Shown here piece by piece: positions 12,101 to 25,300 of a stretch of DNA of 64,000 nucleotides. A program made the translations under genes and the position numbers. The notes under the pieces were generated by a model that saw nothing but the letters and a program-made list of their open reading frames with translations, searched no databases and had not been told where the DNA came from. Positions within the stretch are counted from its first letter, which is position 1. Each line of letters begins with the position of its first letter. Location of the stretch: assembly GCA_963082875.1 (NCBI GenBank), contig OY720097.1, positions 5,340,501-5,404,500 of the forward strand, read 5' to 3'. The DNA comes from Corella eumyota. Taxonomy: Eukaryota > Chordata > Ascidiacea > Phlebobranchia > Corellidae.

Positions 12101-15100
12101 AAAAAACTTTTGTACCTTTCGTTTCTAATTCTCTCTTGTACCTTGCGGTCCTCGCTAATTCTCTCTTGTACGTTACGGTCCTCAGTTTTTCATAGAACCA
12201 AAAAAAACAAGTTTTTGTTTTATTTAAAAAAAATCGTTGTTTGTTGTCAGCCGAGATTGAGAAGAAGATTCTGAAAACAAGTGAAGTTTACAGTGATGAC
12301 GACGATGATGAGGAAGAAGACGAAGATGACATCCACATCAGTAAGAGTCGATCAGCTGGAAAAGTCTCTTCCTCCGACTCCTCCTCATCGGATGACAGCG
12401 ATCAGAGGGATTCTGATGATGAAAAGGCTGGGTTAGAAAATTGCTTTTTTAGGGGTCTTAATGGGCTACTAGACAACCAACTCTGAGTATAAACCTTTTT
12501 TTTGGGGGGGGGAGGAGTAAAGGGGTTATGGTTACTATGGCAACTACCAACCCTCCTTTAGATAATTTCTCCTATTTTTAGAACCAGTTCAAAGCGATTT
12601 CAACCTGTTCAAACCAAAGAACAAATTAGCAAAATCCGATTATCCAGATTCAAATTAGAAAAATGGGTTCATCTTCCCTTTTTTAAATTAACAGCTACTG
12701 GTTGTTTTGTTCGAATTGGAATTGGAAATCATGAGGGAAGGCCTGTATACAGGGTAATTTTAAACTTTTGTTGTTATTTTATTTAAATCTATTATTAGTA
12801 AATTGTTTATATTTATTACCGTTATTGGTGCTTGTACTGAATGTTGTTTATTGCTTAAAAATAATAAACTTTTGTTATGCAGTATTTTTAATATTTTATT
12901 AGATTTGTTATCGTATTGTATTTACATAAAGATTTTACTGTGTTATTATCTGTATACTTATAAATGGCTTTACTACATGAGGTCCTGGGTTTAATCATTA
13001 CTGCTCTCATGCTGTAGGAACCATGAGAAAAGCACTTTAAGCAGTATAAACTCCTAGTGAGCCAATACTTATTCAGCAGCCTAATTTTTGGGCAATTATA
13101 ATCAATAATATTCGAGATTGCCAAAGGCAACTCGACACTGGGTCAGGATAACAAACGTTATTCTATGTTTAAGTAGAGAATTCAACTTTCCCACATTAAG
13201 GACAAATAAATACAAAAAATAATTACTCAGAAATTAAAAGAATGATCTTGTCTAAAAATCAAAACTAATTAAATATTATTTTATATTTTTAGATTGCAGA
13301 AATTTTAGATGTTGTTGAGACTGCTAAGATATACCAACTTGGTAAAACAAGAACTAATAAAGGATTAAGATTAAGACATGGACAACAAGAAAGAGTTTTT
13401 AGATTAGAATTTGTTTCGAATTCTGATTTCACCGATTCAGAGTTTTTCAAATGGAAAGAAACGGTAAGATTGTTTACTAAATATTTTTAGTTTAAAATTA
13501 TTATTGTATTTATATTTTTTAGTAATTATTTTTGACATTTTTTATTTAAATTTTTTTAGTCATCAGTTTTTTTTTCAACTATTAGCATTTTTGTTATGGT
13601 TATATTTTTATGATTCGTTTTAAATTTTAGATGATGTTAGCAGGACTGCATTTACCTACTGTAGATGAAATTGAAAAGAAAAAAAATGCGGTCACAAAAG
13701 CTGTTACTTATAGCATTAAAGACACAGATATTGACCATGTAAATATGATTTCGTCATAAAAATCAAGTTTTTTTTAATTTGTCGTAATTTAAAACAACTT
13801 TTAGTAAAAAACCCAATATTTTTTATATTTTGTATTCCAATACCTCCAGATCATCAAAGAAAAAGGAAAGTTCCGGAAAAATCCTTTTAATTATGCGATC
13901 CGAAAGACCAACCTAATGAAGGAGAAGGAGATGGCGGAAGCACAGGGAGATGGGGAGAAGACAACTCAACTGAATGGACAGTTGGAAGAGTTGGAACAAA
14001 GAGCTACTCACCTCGATAAACAACGACAAGAAAATATTGCTGGAATCACGTAAATCAAATTTAGTTTAAATATTTCTTTTCTGAAGGGAACACTAATTGA
14101 TAAATTCCAATGGTGTATTTTTTCAACCACTTTTTTGTAAGAATATTCTAGATGTTAGAAGGTTGACTTTACAACTTAAGCATGAAATAACATCAGTTAC
14201 TCCAACCCAATCTCGAGTTCCCGCGGCAATTTGGGATATTATAATTAAAAGCTGCTGATTGCAGTGGCTCAACAATAGTTTATACGAAGTACATTGCCTT
14301 ACTTAAGAACGCTACAGCATGATAGCAGTGTGAATCGAACCCAGGACCTTGTGTAGTGAAACCAAGTGTGGCTCAACAATAGTTTTTACGAAGAACATTG
14401 CCTTACTTAAGAGCGCTACAGCATGATAGCAGTGTGAATCGAACCCAGGACCTTGTGTAGTGAAACCAAGTGTTCTGACCACTACACCACAGTTCTGTTC
14501 ATTTATAGTTTTTTTTATATATATTTTTACTATGCAATTTTAATGGTTTTATTTTCAATTACAGATACATTAACGAGAGAATAAAAGCTGATAATTTGCT
14601 GAAAGAAAAAGCTTGTAAGGAGGAATGGAAATTGTTGAGAGAACAAACTGCTGATCCGTTTACAAGAAGAAGATGTAATCCAGTCCTTGTGTCCAATGTA
14701 AGTAAAAAAATTATTTTCATTTTTGTTACTTAAAAAAAAAAGAAATTTTTTTCACTTAAAATTTTTTTTCTCACATTAGACGGAAGGGGGTGAACAAACG
14801 CAACGTCTTCTACAGGAGATGGAGAAACGTTATGGAGGATCGGTATTTTAATTCTCAATTTCAGAATCACTAACTTAAATTTTCAAAACCCTTAAAAAAT
14901 TTCTTTATCATTTTTTTAGGTCAAAAATAATATGAATATGCCTGAGAAGAACAAGGAAAAAGCAGTGGTCAACAAAAAGGGAAATGTGGGAGGGGATTTA
15001 TTCGACGTTCATGATTTTGATATTACACTTGACCTACAGATGCCTACCTCTGGTAAAGACAACACTTTAATATATTTCTATATTATTTTAATGTTAACTT

Positions 15101-15473
15101 ATCTTCAAAGTCTATATTCTTTTTATTATTACATTATTCTTTTTATTATTAATATTACTGTTAAATTCATGATATTATTTAATTTTTAAAAATATATTTT
15201 TTTTGCTTTGCTCTAAAAGAAGTTATGCCTTACTACAAAAATCTACTTTGTTAGCAGGCAGAGGCAAACTTGAAACCCCAAGTTTAGCAATATTTGATTA
15301 TATTTATACTTCAAGTTTATTTTTTATAATTTTTAACTTTTTTTTATTATACTTATATCTGTGTAGAACGTTCATTGGTTTCACCTAAAACGACAATATC
15401 GATGCCAAATTCTGATGCCCCACGCCGTTCCTTGAACCTAGCAGATTACAAAAAGAGACGAGGTCTTATTTGA
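9190..15473 (+). CDS. RTF1: RTF1, RNA polymerase-associated Paf1 complex component
   Basis: Fifteen exons: 9190-9255, 9921-10028, 10446-10581, 10874-11081, 11612-11695, 11885-12021, 12251-12431, 12582-12753, 13293-13463, 13631-13738, 13850-14049, 14565-14697, 14780-14842, 14920-15052, 15367-15473; 668 residues against about 710 in human. RTF1 travels with elongating RNA polymerase II and promotes H2B ubiquitination and H3K4/K79 methylation. The acidic, serine-rich N-terminus ([14 protein letters not shown]) leads into the histone modification domain at about residues 120-172, which contains [14 protein letters not shown]. The Plus3 domain (about 315-445) opens at [10 protein letters not shown] and includes [18 protein letters not shown]. 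Plus3 binds phosphorylated Spt5 in the studied orthologues. A coiled coil follows, and the protein ends in [14 protein letters not shown], the near-invariant family C-terminus. The start codon is the only one giving the family N-terminus and lies 12 or more bases after an AG that could accept a cis or spliced-leader exon. Five SINEs lie in its introns. Confidence 0.96.
9476..9767 (+). mobile_element. tRNA-derived SINE, full length (RTF1 intron 1)
   Basis: The head has the polymerase III A-box (TGGTGTAGTGG) and a degenerate B-box (GGGTTTAATCC). The body contains GAGCCAGCACTTAATCAGCAGC and GGCAACTCGAGATTGGGTCGGAGTAAC in shortened form here, shared with the other copies, and it ends in GGATAAAGAT plus an A-rich tail. 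Non-autonomous; inserted in sense relative to RTF1. Confidence 0.88.
10088..10368 (+). mobile_element. tRNA-derived SINE (RTF1 intron 2)
   Basis: Same family as the copy in intron 1, aligned from the GGTGTAGTG head through GTTTGATCGCC, the AGCAGC motif and CATCGAGGATAAATAAA. More diverged in the centre, so probably older. Confidence 0.85.
11256..11560 (+). mobile_element. tRNA-derived SINE, full length (RTF1 intron 4)
   Basis: Head GGCAGCGTGGTGTAGTGG, B-box GGTTCAATCCC (closest of all copies to the consensus), common body and an A-rich tail after CATCGAGGATAAAG. This is the best-preserved copy and the best reference for the family. Confidence 0.9.
12105..12190 (+). repeat. Short tandem repeat in RTF1 intron 6
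   Basis: About 2.5 units of a roughly 30-bp repeat built on CTAATTCTCTCTTGTAC and CGGTCCTC occur just upstream of the acceptor of exon 7. No function is visible. Confidence 0.6.
12965..13220 (+). mobile_element. 5'-truncated tRNA-derived SINE (RTF1 intron 8)
   Basis: Starts inside the tRNA-like head (CATGAGGTCCTGGGTTTAATC), lacks the A-box half, and continues through the shared body to a short ATAAATAC tail. Truncation of the 5' end suggests incomplete reverse transcription or later loss. Confidence 0.78.
14146..14494 (-). mobile_element. tRNA-derived SINE with internal 104-bp duplication (RTF1 intron 11)
   Basis: Antisense copy of the same family. Reading the minus strand, the A-box region is followed by two successive copies of a 104-bp segment that carries the B-box (GGTTCGATTC) and the start of the body; on the plus strand the units are 14265-14368 and 14369-14472, with only a few mismatches between them. 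The other copies in the window contain this segment once. Confidence 0.85.
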
Positions 15474-15664
15474 ATTGTTTCAAACTAGCATAAAACTTGT
15501 GTTTTTTTTAATCTTTTCCACAAAGAATGGTCCACAATAGCAAACCCTGGACTAGAGAAATTTAGAAATTTTGTTTTTATATTAACAAATAGCATAAATT
15601 TCAGTTTTTATTTTATTTGAAAACTAGGTAATAGTTTTTTATTAGTACTGCCGTATTACGAAAA

Positions 15665-15670
15665 AATAAA
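15665..15670 (+). other. Probable RTF1 polyadenylation signal
   Basis: AATAAA 192 bp after the RTF1 stop, the first such hexamer downstream. A second candidate lies near 15.9 kb. Confidence 0.45.
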
Positions 15671-15699
15671 ATCGATTTTTTAAAGGATTTGTTTGTCAG

Positions 15700-18600
15700 T
15701 GAGCAGACCAAAATGCTTACAGCTTAAAGCCTGTTTTTATTGCCTGGCTTTTTGGTAGCAAGAATTGATACAATCAAATCAAAAACTTTATTTTATTTGA
15801 ATTGTTTTTTCTTTTTTGAATCACTTCGTATTTTTAATACATAAAAAATTCAACTGGAACATAAGGTGTTCTTCATTTATTGAACAGCATTGTTGAAGAA
15901 AAATAAAAAGTTTTTTTTAAAATATTTGTTTATTTCTGGTATTGGCGTATTCTAATTCATAGTTGTTCATTAACAACTGAATAGGGGTAACTGTCGACAT
16001 ATATTTTAAGAAAAAGTAATTTAAAAATATTTGCTGTTAGGTGGCGCAAAAATGTAACTTGCACCATTTTAAGTTTGGTTAAACAAAACATGTTTAATTA
16101 AATTAAAACTGTGCTACATTAGGAAGCTTTTGGTGAAAAAATGCGTTTTTAAATAGGCGATGTAATAAAAATAAATTTAGGCTCTATGAAATTTAAATAT
16201 TAATACAATTTTATAAAAGTTTTGGTTGACAAAAACATACAATAAAATTAAAGTTTGTGTGTGTGTTTGCAACCTTCTCTTAATTCAAGTAAATATATTG
16301 AAATATTAAATTAAATACCTTAGTAAAAACATTTTAAGAACCCATTCTTATTTCCATTGCTTGCAAATTTTTCTAGAAAAAAATCTTCGCCCCGTTTTGG
16401 TGCTTTATTTAAAAAATTTAGCTACAAATTTAATTTTAAAATTCAAGATATAAGTTGTTTTAACGGAGTTGTCGTAAAATAGTTTGTGGTAAACCTGTTT
16501 GCGGATATACGGGTGATCTCTTATGTTTAGCCTAATGTTTTTAAGTTAACTATAAACCTTATTACGGCATAGCAAGACATTACTACTAACGAAATGCTTT
16601 TTTGGTTTCCGTAGTTAAGGAGTTAAAAATCTCTGATTGTTTTAATTAGCTTGATTTTATTTCGGTTATAAATAACTAGAGTTGTATTTTTGGTTAGTAT
16701 AAATTATTAATAGTGTTCTTTTTTTCAGTGGGCGTGTTTTCTTTTTTTGGCGCCCACGAAAATTTATTTTACGTTGGTTATTGAAATAATTATGTTAGAG
16801 ATCATTATATAATGTTACATGCATTTTACAATCTATATATTCCGTGAAGTCGAAATCACGATGTCTTAGCTTTCTCGGAAAATCGCTTTTCCAACCAAAC
16901 AAACGAACCTACGTCAACGTCGTTATAGAAACGGGTTGCAAACCAAAAATTTGTCAGTTTATTATAGTCCTGCTAATCGCTAGTCTATTAACTTTATGCT
17001 GCAATTATATTTGACGGTCGATTGTTGTAACATGTACAAACATGTGTAATTAATGTTAATCCTCCCACACGTGCTTTATAAATATAAGGTACGTGTAAGA
17101 ATTAGGCAAAGGCAAAATAATTTTGCCCATGCCGCATTTACTTGGTGTTTAAATTGTCGTTAGTGATTTGCGATGACGCAATTTGAAATCTAGGAAGCGA
17201 TCTTAATACCATGTTAAGTTCCAGGCTCAAATTAGCTGTTGGCAATCGTTTTATCCGATTTAGATCTAAGAAAATTAATTTTTGCGGCGATATGACCGTA
17301 TATGTACCTTGTAGCGGCCATTTCTATTTGCGGACGAATGTACCAAAATAAGACAGTTATACTTTAAAATCCTACAACAAAAAACGAGGCGAGGCGCCGT
17401 TACTATAATAGCTATACCTGTCGTTTACATAGCTAATTAATTTATTTTAGAAAACATTACATAATTTGATATTTTTGTATAATTGATAAAAAATTTGTAA
17501 TAAAATATTTGTTAGATACTACACTACAGTATTTAGATCGATTACCTAACTTTGCCAAGGTATGTAGCGTTCTACAACAGTAGTTAAGCCATTTATTGTA
17601 TTTAAATATTTTTCCTATTTCTAGAGTTTACCCTTTTTTATAAACTTGTAAATTTACGGGGTAAATTTCCAAGAATTCAAAAATTAACCTTTGTTAATAA
17701 ATTCTAATTTTTAATTAAGCTACTCTAACATTGGTATTAAAAATCATATAACTAAACAAAAAATGCTGTTTCTTGATTTTATTTCGTAAAGTTGTTCTTA
17801 ATCACGACCTCTTAAATTTCATTTTTGCAAAAAAAGCCAAAGAAAAAAAAACGAACGAACACACGTAAAGAAAGTAACACAAAAGTAACCTCAATTGATC
17901 ACTGCAATATCTTGAAAGTAACTTGAAGACAGACAACGCACAAGCTTACTTAAATAACGTACGAGAAAATGATTAGTAAAATTCAAAATAAAAATCACCG
18001 CCATGTAAGACTCACTTGTTTAAGTTTGTCAATGGCGGATCGGTTTGATTGGTTAGTAAAATTTGCAATCACGACACTATAAAAAGTACGCAATCACTAG
18101 TACATATAGAATTAGTCAAAGAAAGTCACAGGCCTTAACAACAAAGCTAAGGCTGCGACTTTACTTTTCGTCAATTAAAAACAACATAAAATTAAAAATG
18201 CACGATCTTGTAAAATAAAAATTATATAAATAAAAATTTTTCAAATTAAAAATTACACGATTCGACGATTACGAATCATCTTTGTCATTAGAACAAATGT
18301 ACAACGGATAAACAAGCTCATTAAAAATGCAACTTTAACGCGCTTGGTTATAGACAGCATAAGCAAGCACCCCTTCAGTGCTTAAAATTTGTTAGTGGTA
18401 GACTGTTAAAACGTTTAACATATTCAGAAGTTATAGTTCACAGTAAACCATGATGTATGTTTGTTAAAGTAAGAACAATTTCCTTTTGGCAAAGCTAAAT
18501 CTGTTTGTTTTTGAACACAACAAGGGGTTATTACATAGAAAACTTTTATAATGGCCAGTAATACAATGATTGGCAAAAGACAAGGGAATTAAGGCGTTGT

Positions 18601-19300
18601 ATAAAAATTAAAATAAAAAAGCAGCTTACTAAGCAGAAACCTCTTATTTGAAACCAAAAATATAGAATTTGTACAAGTGCAGTAAATTAGAAAAGCAATA
18701 AAGGTCATGCGAACAACGTGGAACATTACATAGAAAACTGGAGCATTGCAAAAATAGAAAATGTTAATAAATATTTCTCGGGCACTTTGCGCACCTTCGG
18801 TTGGATTTTAGTAAAAACAACAAAAAAACGCGATTTTCAACTTACATTGCAATTGCGTGTTTCAAGAACAAAAAGAGAATAAAATAAAACTCGTAAGAAA
18901 TTTTGAGCTGATTCTGAGGGAAGAACCGTGTCGCCGTTTTGTTCAAAAACGTTGAAGAAAGGGCCGAACTTTTGAAGAAGTTTTGTTTTTTTCTTGTGTA
19001 AGTTTTGGAGTAAATCGAAACTTGGTTGTGGAAAGTTAGTCTTCGTCCAATGAAAATTAAAGTGAGAAATGACGCTCAGGTATTAAGCAGCACCGGTTAA
19101 TAAAAGAAGCACCAAAACTGCCACTTTTTGTTGAGTTGCAAATATTAAACGTTGAAACCGATTTCAAATTTTCGTGTTCGGCTAAAAATTTCTTTTCTTA
19201 AAAAAAAGCTCCTGAATCTGGTGGTTATCGTCAGGCAAAAACCCGTCATGTGAAACCAACTGATGCACACTGTTTTTCCTATGTGGTCGCGGGCCTGCAA
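15700..19300. other. Intergenic region between RTF1 and the KLF5-like gene
   Basis: AT-rich sequence with no ORF that joins into a supported gene on either strand. Its right-hand part must contain the 3' UTR of the minus-strand KLF gene, but I see no polyadenylation hexamer close to that stop; the nearest convincing minus-strand AATAAA lies far downstream, around 17.6-17.8 kb. A short GT run is present near 16.26 kb. Confidence 0.5.
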
Positions 19301-19332
19301 CCTTATGCTTTCTTGCCGCACGAGCAAGTTGT

Positions 19333-22300
19333 TTACGCCTGATGTCTCTTCATGTGTAACGAAAGGTGATCCGAACGCGAGAAGCATCGTCCGCAAACCA
19401 AGCATTTGAACGGCTTGGCGCCGGTGTGTTTTCGCATATGGCGAGTCAGTTCGTCGGACCTCGCGAAACGCCAGTCGCAGCCTTGCCAGTTGCAGGTGTA
19501 CGGTTTTTCTCCTGAAAAAAGCAAAAAAAAGAAATTAATATCATGGAATGAATCATAAAGTTGGAGAATAATATTTTGAACGATAAAATGTTGTGGGCGA
19601 TCGCTAGAGTTGATTGCCGAGCGCACGCGACATAAACAACATTTAAATATATTCACAACTTTAAGAGCATCCGGATACAATTAATTGTGTGATGAACTCA
19701 CGTAAACAAACCAAAAAATGTCGCCTCTAGCGTAACGATATAAGTAACATAAACAAACAGTATACCAAATTTCGTAGTTACGCCCGACCTAGTCAGTTAC
19801 TTAGAGTTCTTTCCACGAAAAGTCAAAGGTTTTCGGATTCTTAAGCGGCAGTTTTAATAGGTCGATGTGTCTCATTCAAATTTCAGGCGAATTTCATGGG
19901 CCAAGGCCGGTGAAAAGGTGACGTCATAGCCTGTGAACTCTAATGGGCATTGTGACGTCAGACTTAAAAAATTGGGAAGCAGAAAATTACATAAACCTAG
20001 GAATTTAGTTTCTCCTTCAATTGTTGTCAATAACTTTTATCGCACTGACAATAACAATGTTAGAATAATAATAACGTGGTAGGATAAACACAAATGGTCG
20101 TCTGTGTGGCACGTATTCACGTCTTATAATTCATCTGAGAACTTCAACCGACAATTAGGTGAAAATAAAAAGGAAGAACTGACCGAAGCCGACAATTAAT
20201 GACGTCAGGTTCCCAACTCTGACTTCACCTGTTATCTTCAGGTGGCCTTGACGCTTTTAAACCGTGTAGGCGTTAATTACAAGCATGTGTTTAGCATTTT
20301 TGCGTGTTACTTCGTTTATAAAGGGTTGTATAGTAGAAAGCGGCGAAATCGTCTCATAGCACGGATATTACGACACAGACGCAAGGTCTAATACACAATC
20401 ATAAAAACGTGACTGTGCGAATCGGTAATCTAAGTGTTACATGGGCATTAGATCATCTCTAATTGGCACAATCAACTGCGTTTGATCGTCTTTTACATAT
20501 TTTCAAATCGGACATAACAAAATGAATATTTTTCTTACCTGTATGTGTTCTTTGGTGGGCCTTCAAGTGAGAACTTTTCGTGTATGCTTTTGTACAGCCT
20601 GTAAAACAAAGGATTGATAAGTGGTTTTGCCTAAACCTAACCATAAGGTTATTAAGTAATATCAGCAACATAAATAGGTTTGCTTTGTTAGTATTTTTTT
20701 TGCTAGTCATATATGCACCTTCAAATTTCCAAACTTTTGTTTACGCAAGAAAACCATTATTTTAGGAGTGTATTATTTATACATGGCTGAACAGTGTGCG
20801 TCATAGATTATAGCAAGATATGCGCGATACACACTTTTTTACCTATTTAGGACGAGTCGAAAAACTACCTGCTTCGTTTCGGGGCTTAAAACTGCTAAAA
20901 ATAAACCGTCTCTCAAAAATTTACATTGAGCGGTTGGTACCCTAAGCTTGAGGTACAAAGAGATAAATCGTTTGTTATTCTATGCCGTCATCTTATCCAA
21001 TTTTATTGATATTTCGTTTAGGTTTAGATAAGATAGCCGGTCGCCCACGCAACGCGGTTAACACTGAGTTTGTTGATATTGCGAATGAACGAATTATTAT
21101 TATCGACGATGCCGATGATCGGACACGTTTTGCCTGCAATCCAAACAAACAGAACGATCTCCTTGTGCATTTAATTTCGCACGATTATTTCCGATTTTAG
21201 AAGCGGGCAAGGTAGTTTACGAAATAAACAAAACACGATGGCAGGAGATAGCAGAAGGTGCTTTTTCAAGCCTGCCACGCGTCACGACTGGTAAAATGAT
21301 TTTATAAGATCGTAAAGCTAGATTGTGAATTTAAGATCCTCTGGCTACAGAAGCTTAATTGTTTCGCCATTTTTAATACTAAAGTGCTATGCAAACTATG
21401 TTAAAGTTTGAATAATATTGTGTGTAATTTTTAAAACAAGCGAAGTGTATCCGACACATACACCCCTGTAATAACCGTTTCTTAACAACTAAAAACTCGC
21501 AGACCGTAACGCCGATGTGTCAATTACCGAGTCTCAAAAATGTTGATGATATTTTGCTGGTGGGAATTTAAGCCGTGCCGCGTTTTGGCCTGATTTAGAA
21601 CTAATTTAAATACGCAAAGATTAAAACGAAAGATAAAGTCCGAGAATGTATTTCTCGTAAACTTACCCGTGTGGTTGCACTTATGAACTCTTTTCTTTTC
21701 TAGGTCGGGGTTATTTCGTCGACTGTATCTTGGTCTGTATGGAATGGTACCATTCACAGCCATGGAATAAGCAGGAGGGACCGAGAGGTAAGGGTGAGCT
21801 CTTCTGTGCATTGACATCTCTGTTACATCGCGACTCTCGTGATGATGGTTTTGGTGGTGGTGGCTCATAAAGTGAGTGTGGGACATTAATTCGTTTTCGT
21901 TTCCATCCATAACTGGTGGGAAGTTGATTTGGCTTGGTGGGAAGAATGGTTGGGAGTTTGGTTGGTATCCATTCTGGTGGTTCATGGAGGAGCAGTACGA
22001 CATGTTACCGTTGTATTGGTCGTCGAAATTCTTCTCTTGTTTTGGAACCATTTGGCCATTCATGGAGAGAGGGGAAATGTTGTTTTGGGTTAGGTTAAGC
22101 CCATTGTCGTTGCTGTACCTTCGGCTGTTGTCGTAGGGGGATTGTGTTAAAACACTTCCGTTGTAATGATTGTTTTGCATTCTCGAGTTTTGCTCCGTCC
22201 AGCACTGTGAGCTAGGCAGACATTCTGCGATTTCTGACTTAATCGGATAGGAAGGGTTGTTCATCACTCTGTGAGGCGAACAGGGATGTCGGTTGGGAGA

Positions 22301-25300
22301 CATGGCGGGAAGAGGGGAGGAGGAAGGAAGGGAGCACTTGTCGGTTGACAAACTGGTCGACCTCGATCTGTGGAACTGTTGGTTCATCGCCACTCCATTG
22401 TCTTCCGCATGTTGCGCTGCAATGCATGGAAGAGAGGTGTGTCTTCGTTGGTCGAAGCACATCATTTCGGACTCGGATGGAACTCGAGTGCGGCAGTAGG
22501 TCTCGTGGGCATGCATCACGTTATTGTTGTTGTACGAGTGTGTCGTCATTGGTGATGACGTCACGGAGGACGGAGAGGGAGGGTGAAGGACGGCTTCGGA
22601 GTTTTTAATAAAACTCGACACTGGGGGGATGTTAATCATGTTGGGACTGCTGGGTGGCGTTCCAACATTGTGGATGGGTTGTACAGCTCCGTCGTGGATC
22701 GGGGAGTGTTGTGGGGAATTGTTATGGTAGTGATGTGTGTTTTGTTGTTTGACTACAACGTTGAAGTTGACGTTGACGCACGATCCGTTGTTGGACTCGA
22801 TGTTGTTGTAATTATTAGCTTGTTGAAACATACCGTTGCTCTGGGTATTTGTACTTTGACTGTTGTAACCTGCGACGTAAAGTTAGAAAATGTCAAGTGT
22901 GTTTACCTAATGATATGTGCAAAAAACGTAATCACGCAAAGGTTAATATATTAATAGCATTTTAAGTGTTGTGTACCTGTGAAGTTTGATCGAGGTGCAT
23001 TTCCGTTTAGGATCTCGTGGATATCTGATGCACTTTCACGTCGGAACTGGCTCGGGTCAGAGGCAAAGGTCGGCCTCGTTGAAACGGAAGGAGGGGGCAT
23101 CATGGCTTCTTCATTCTTCATTGAAGAGGTGTTGTCGCTGTTTTGGTTGAGCATGTAGTAACTGTCCATCTGGTACTGTAAAAAACAATACAAGTGAAAA
23201 GGTGTGATATAAAATTATGACTTTCAACTATGCGTAAGGTTATCGTTAAATTATGAATTACCCAGCAAAAAAATTATAAAACGAGAAAACAATCTGTTTA
23301 AACAGTCCAAGTGTTTGCTTTGGTGGCATTATTATTCCAGGCGAACGATCAAACGAAAAATTATAAAGAGCCGTAATCAAACCCGAGAAAGGGGCTATTT
23401 TTCTTTAAGTGATTTGTTTGTTGAATTTACTCAGAGTGTCATGCTGTACGTACGCTATAGCACAATGGGGTAAAGTAAATTTAAACTGTTTTACATCAAA
23501 CCAGATTGATTGCTATTTCATTAAGCCACCACAGATGAAAATAAATCTTTAATCCACGTAAGATTGCGTAAAGGTTTGACTATAAAACTTTTAATAAAAC
23601 TTTATACTGTTGTAAAAATTGACATAAAGATTAAGCAACGAAGTCGAAAGGCAAATATTATTTTTTAGGAGTTCAACAGCATTTAAAAACTGCTGTAAAG
23701 GTGTAGTTGCATGTGTTTGGTATGCAATCATTATGTATAAGATTTCGTGTATTTTAGTGCGTGCGTAGCGATGTTGTTTTTTCACCTTTTGGACCCTACT
23801 CCATTATCTAAATTAGGTACAACATCTTTGATTAGTTAGTTACGTAAATGACTACGCAACAGTCTATGCAATGTAAACATACGGATCACTCACCGCCGCA
23901 TTGCCGTTTGTACAAACTTCAAGTGGTTATTAATTACCGATCTATCGAGCTATTTTTGATTCCGTCATTTCAATGTCACGCAAAGCGATGTCGTACATGC
24001 GATAGAAATTAGGACTTGACATAGAACAACACTTAGCGCTAAGTTGCCTTACCGCATAGGCAACATTGCGAAAGATTCAAATTAAGCAAGTCCTTGGTTA
24101 CATCAAGGCGAATTTTATTGCCAATTAAATGTTGTTTAAGTAGGCTACCACATCATAATAAAATGTTTCGCTGCTTGCAAACAATTATTTTAAATGTCAG
24201 ATAACTTAACTTATATATATTTTCTAACATTCGAGGTAGAATTGTGAAGTACTTTATTATATAGGAAGTGGCTTTTTGTCTAAAAGACGAATTGTTTTAC
24301 ACGAAAAGTATTAAAAACAAAGATTTTCGAAAAACCCTCAACTTCAAGCATGCTGCGAATTATCAGACATGGGCAAGCAGTATTCATCTTGAAATTTCAG
24401 TTTGTGTAAAACACAAACTTTGTTTGGCCAGGCGTCTCTAAGCTGGCGGTGGTGTACGCTTCAATAAGTTTTAAAAGCACTGGTTTCTATCCAACTCTAT
24501 GCGAAATGGCATGTTGTAGCAGTTGTTTTCTTACTTTGGTGTGCAGACGTGTAATTTACTTTAATTTTGAAATTCCGAAGCACAGCATGTATGGATTTAT
24601 AATAATAATAATATTATAAACTAAATATCTTTGGTATTAATACTGATGCAAAAAAACACAAATTTAATTAAACATTTCTAGGAAATTAAATGCGAATCAA
24701 ACCGCGTGATTATAATTCGCAAACCGCAATGCCAGTTTATCCATTTGATTTAACTGAATGTTTATTTTTTTCGATATGAAAAACAAACATAAGAAATCGT
24801 TACCTTAAACCTAAGACATGAACTTAAACTGACGAACACGAAAACAGTCAAATCCGATTAATTTTTAGCGAAAATCGTCACGTTTTTTCGATTTCGGATA
24901 AGTAAAAAATGATTTTCACTAGAAAGATAAATCATAGACATTAACCTATATTCAATTTGATTGGCAACGTAGCAAAGGTGTTAAGCAACAACGACTTAAT
25001 CCAAAACGACAAAACCGATATCCAAGCCTACGGGGCAATATTCAAAACAGTTGTATAACAAAAATGTGTTGTTTTCGACGAATATGCATTTGCTTTAAGC
25101 AAATTTGAAATTGAGCTTTTAAATCGTGTGTTCTACATTCTATACATAACTTGCACGTAAATGTGGTTGAACAATCTCTTGAGATAAAACCTTAAGAATG
25201 GTCGACTGGTGACTGAGAAAATAAACAGAATTAATTCGTGATTAAAGGTGAGATGACTTTGCGAAATTAGCCACCGAGATAATCCAAACAAAATTGCACG

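Noticed and set aside
21876-22955. Several plus-strand ORFs (22293-22954 and neighbours)
   Set aside because: They are antisense shadows of the large KLF exon, which has a coherent domain and splice phases.
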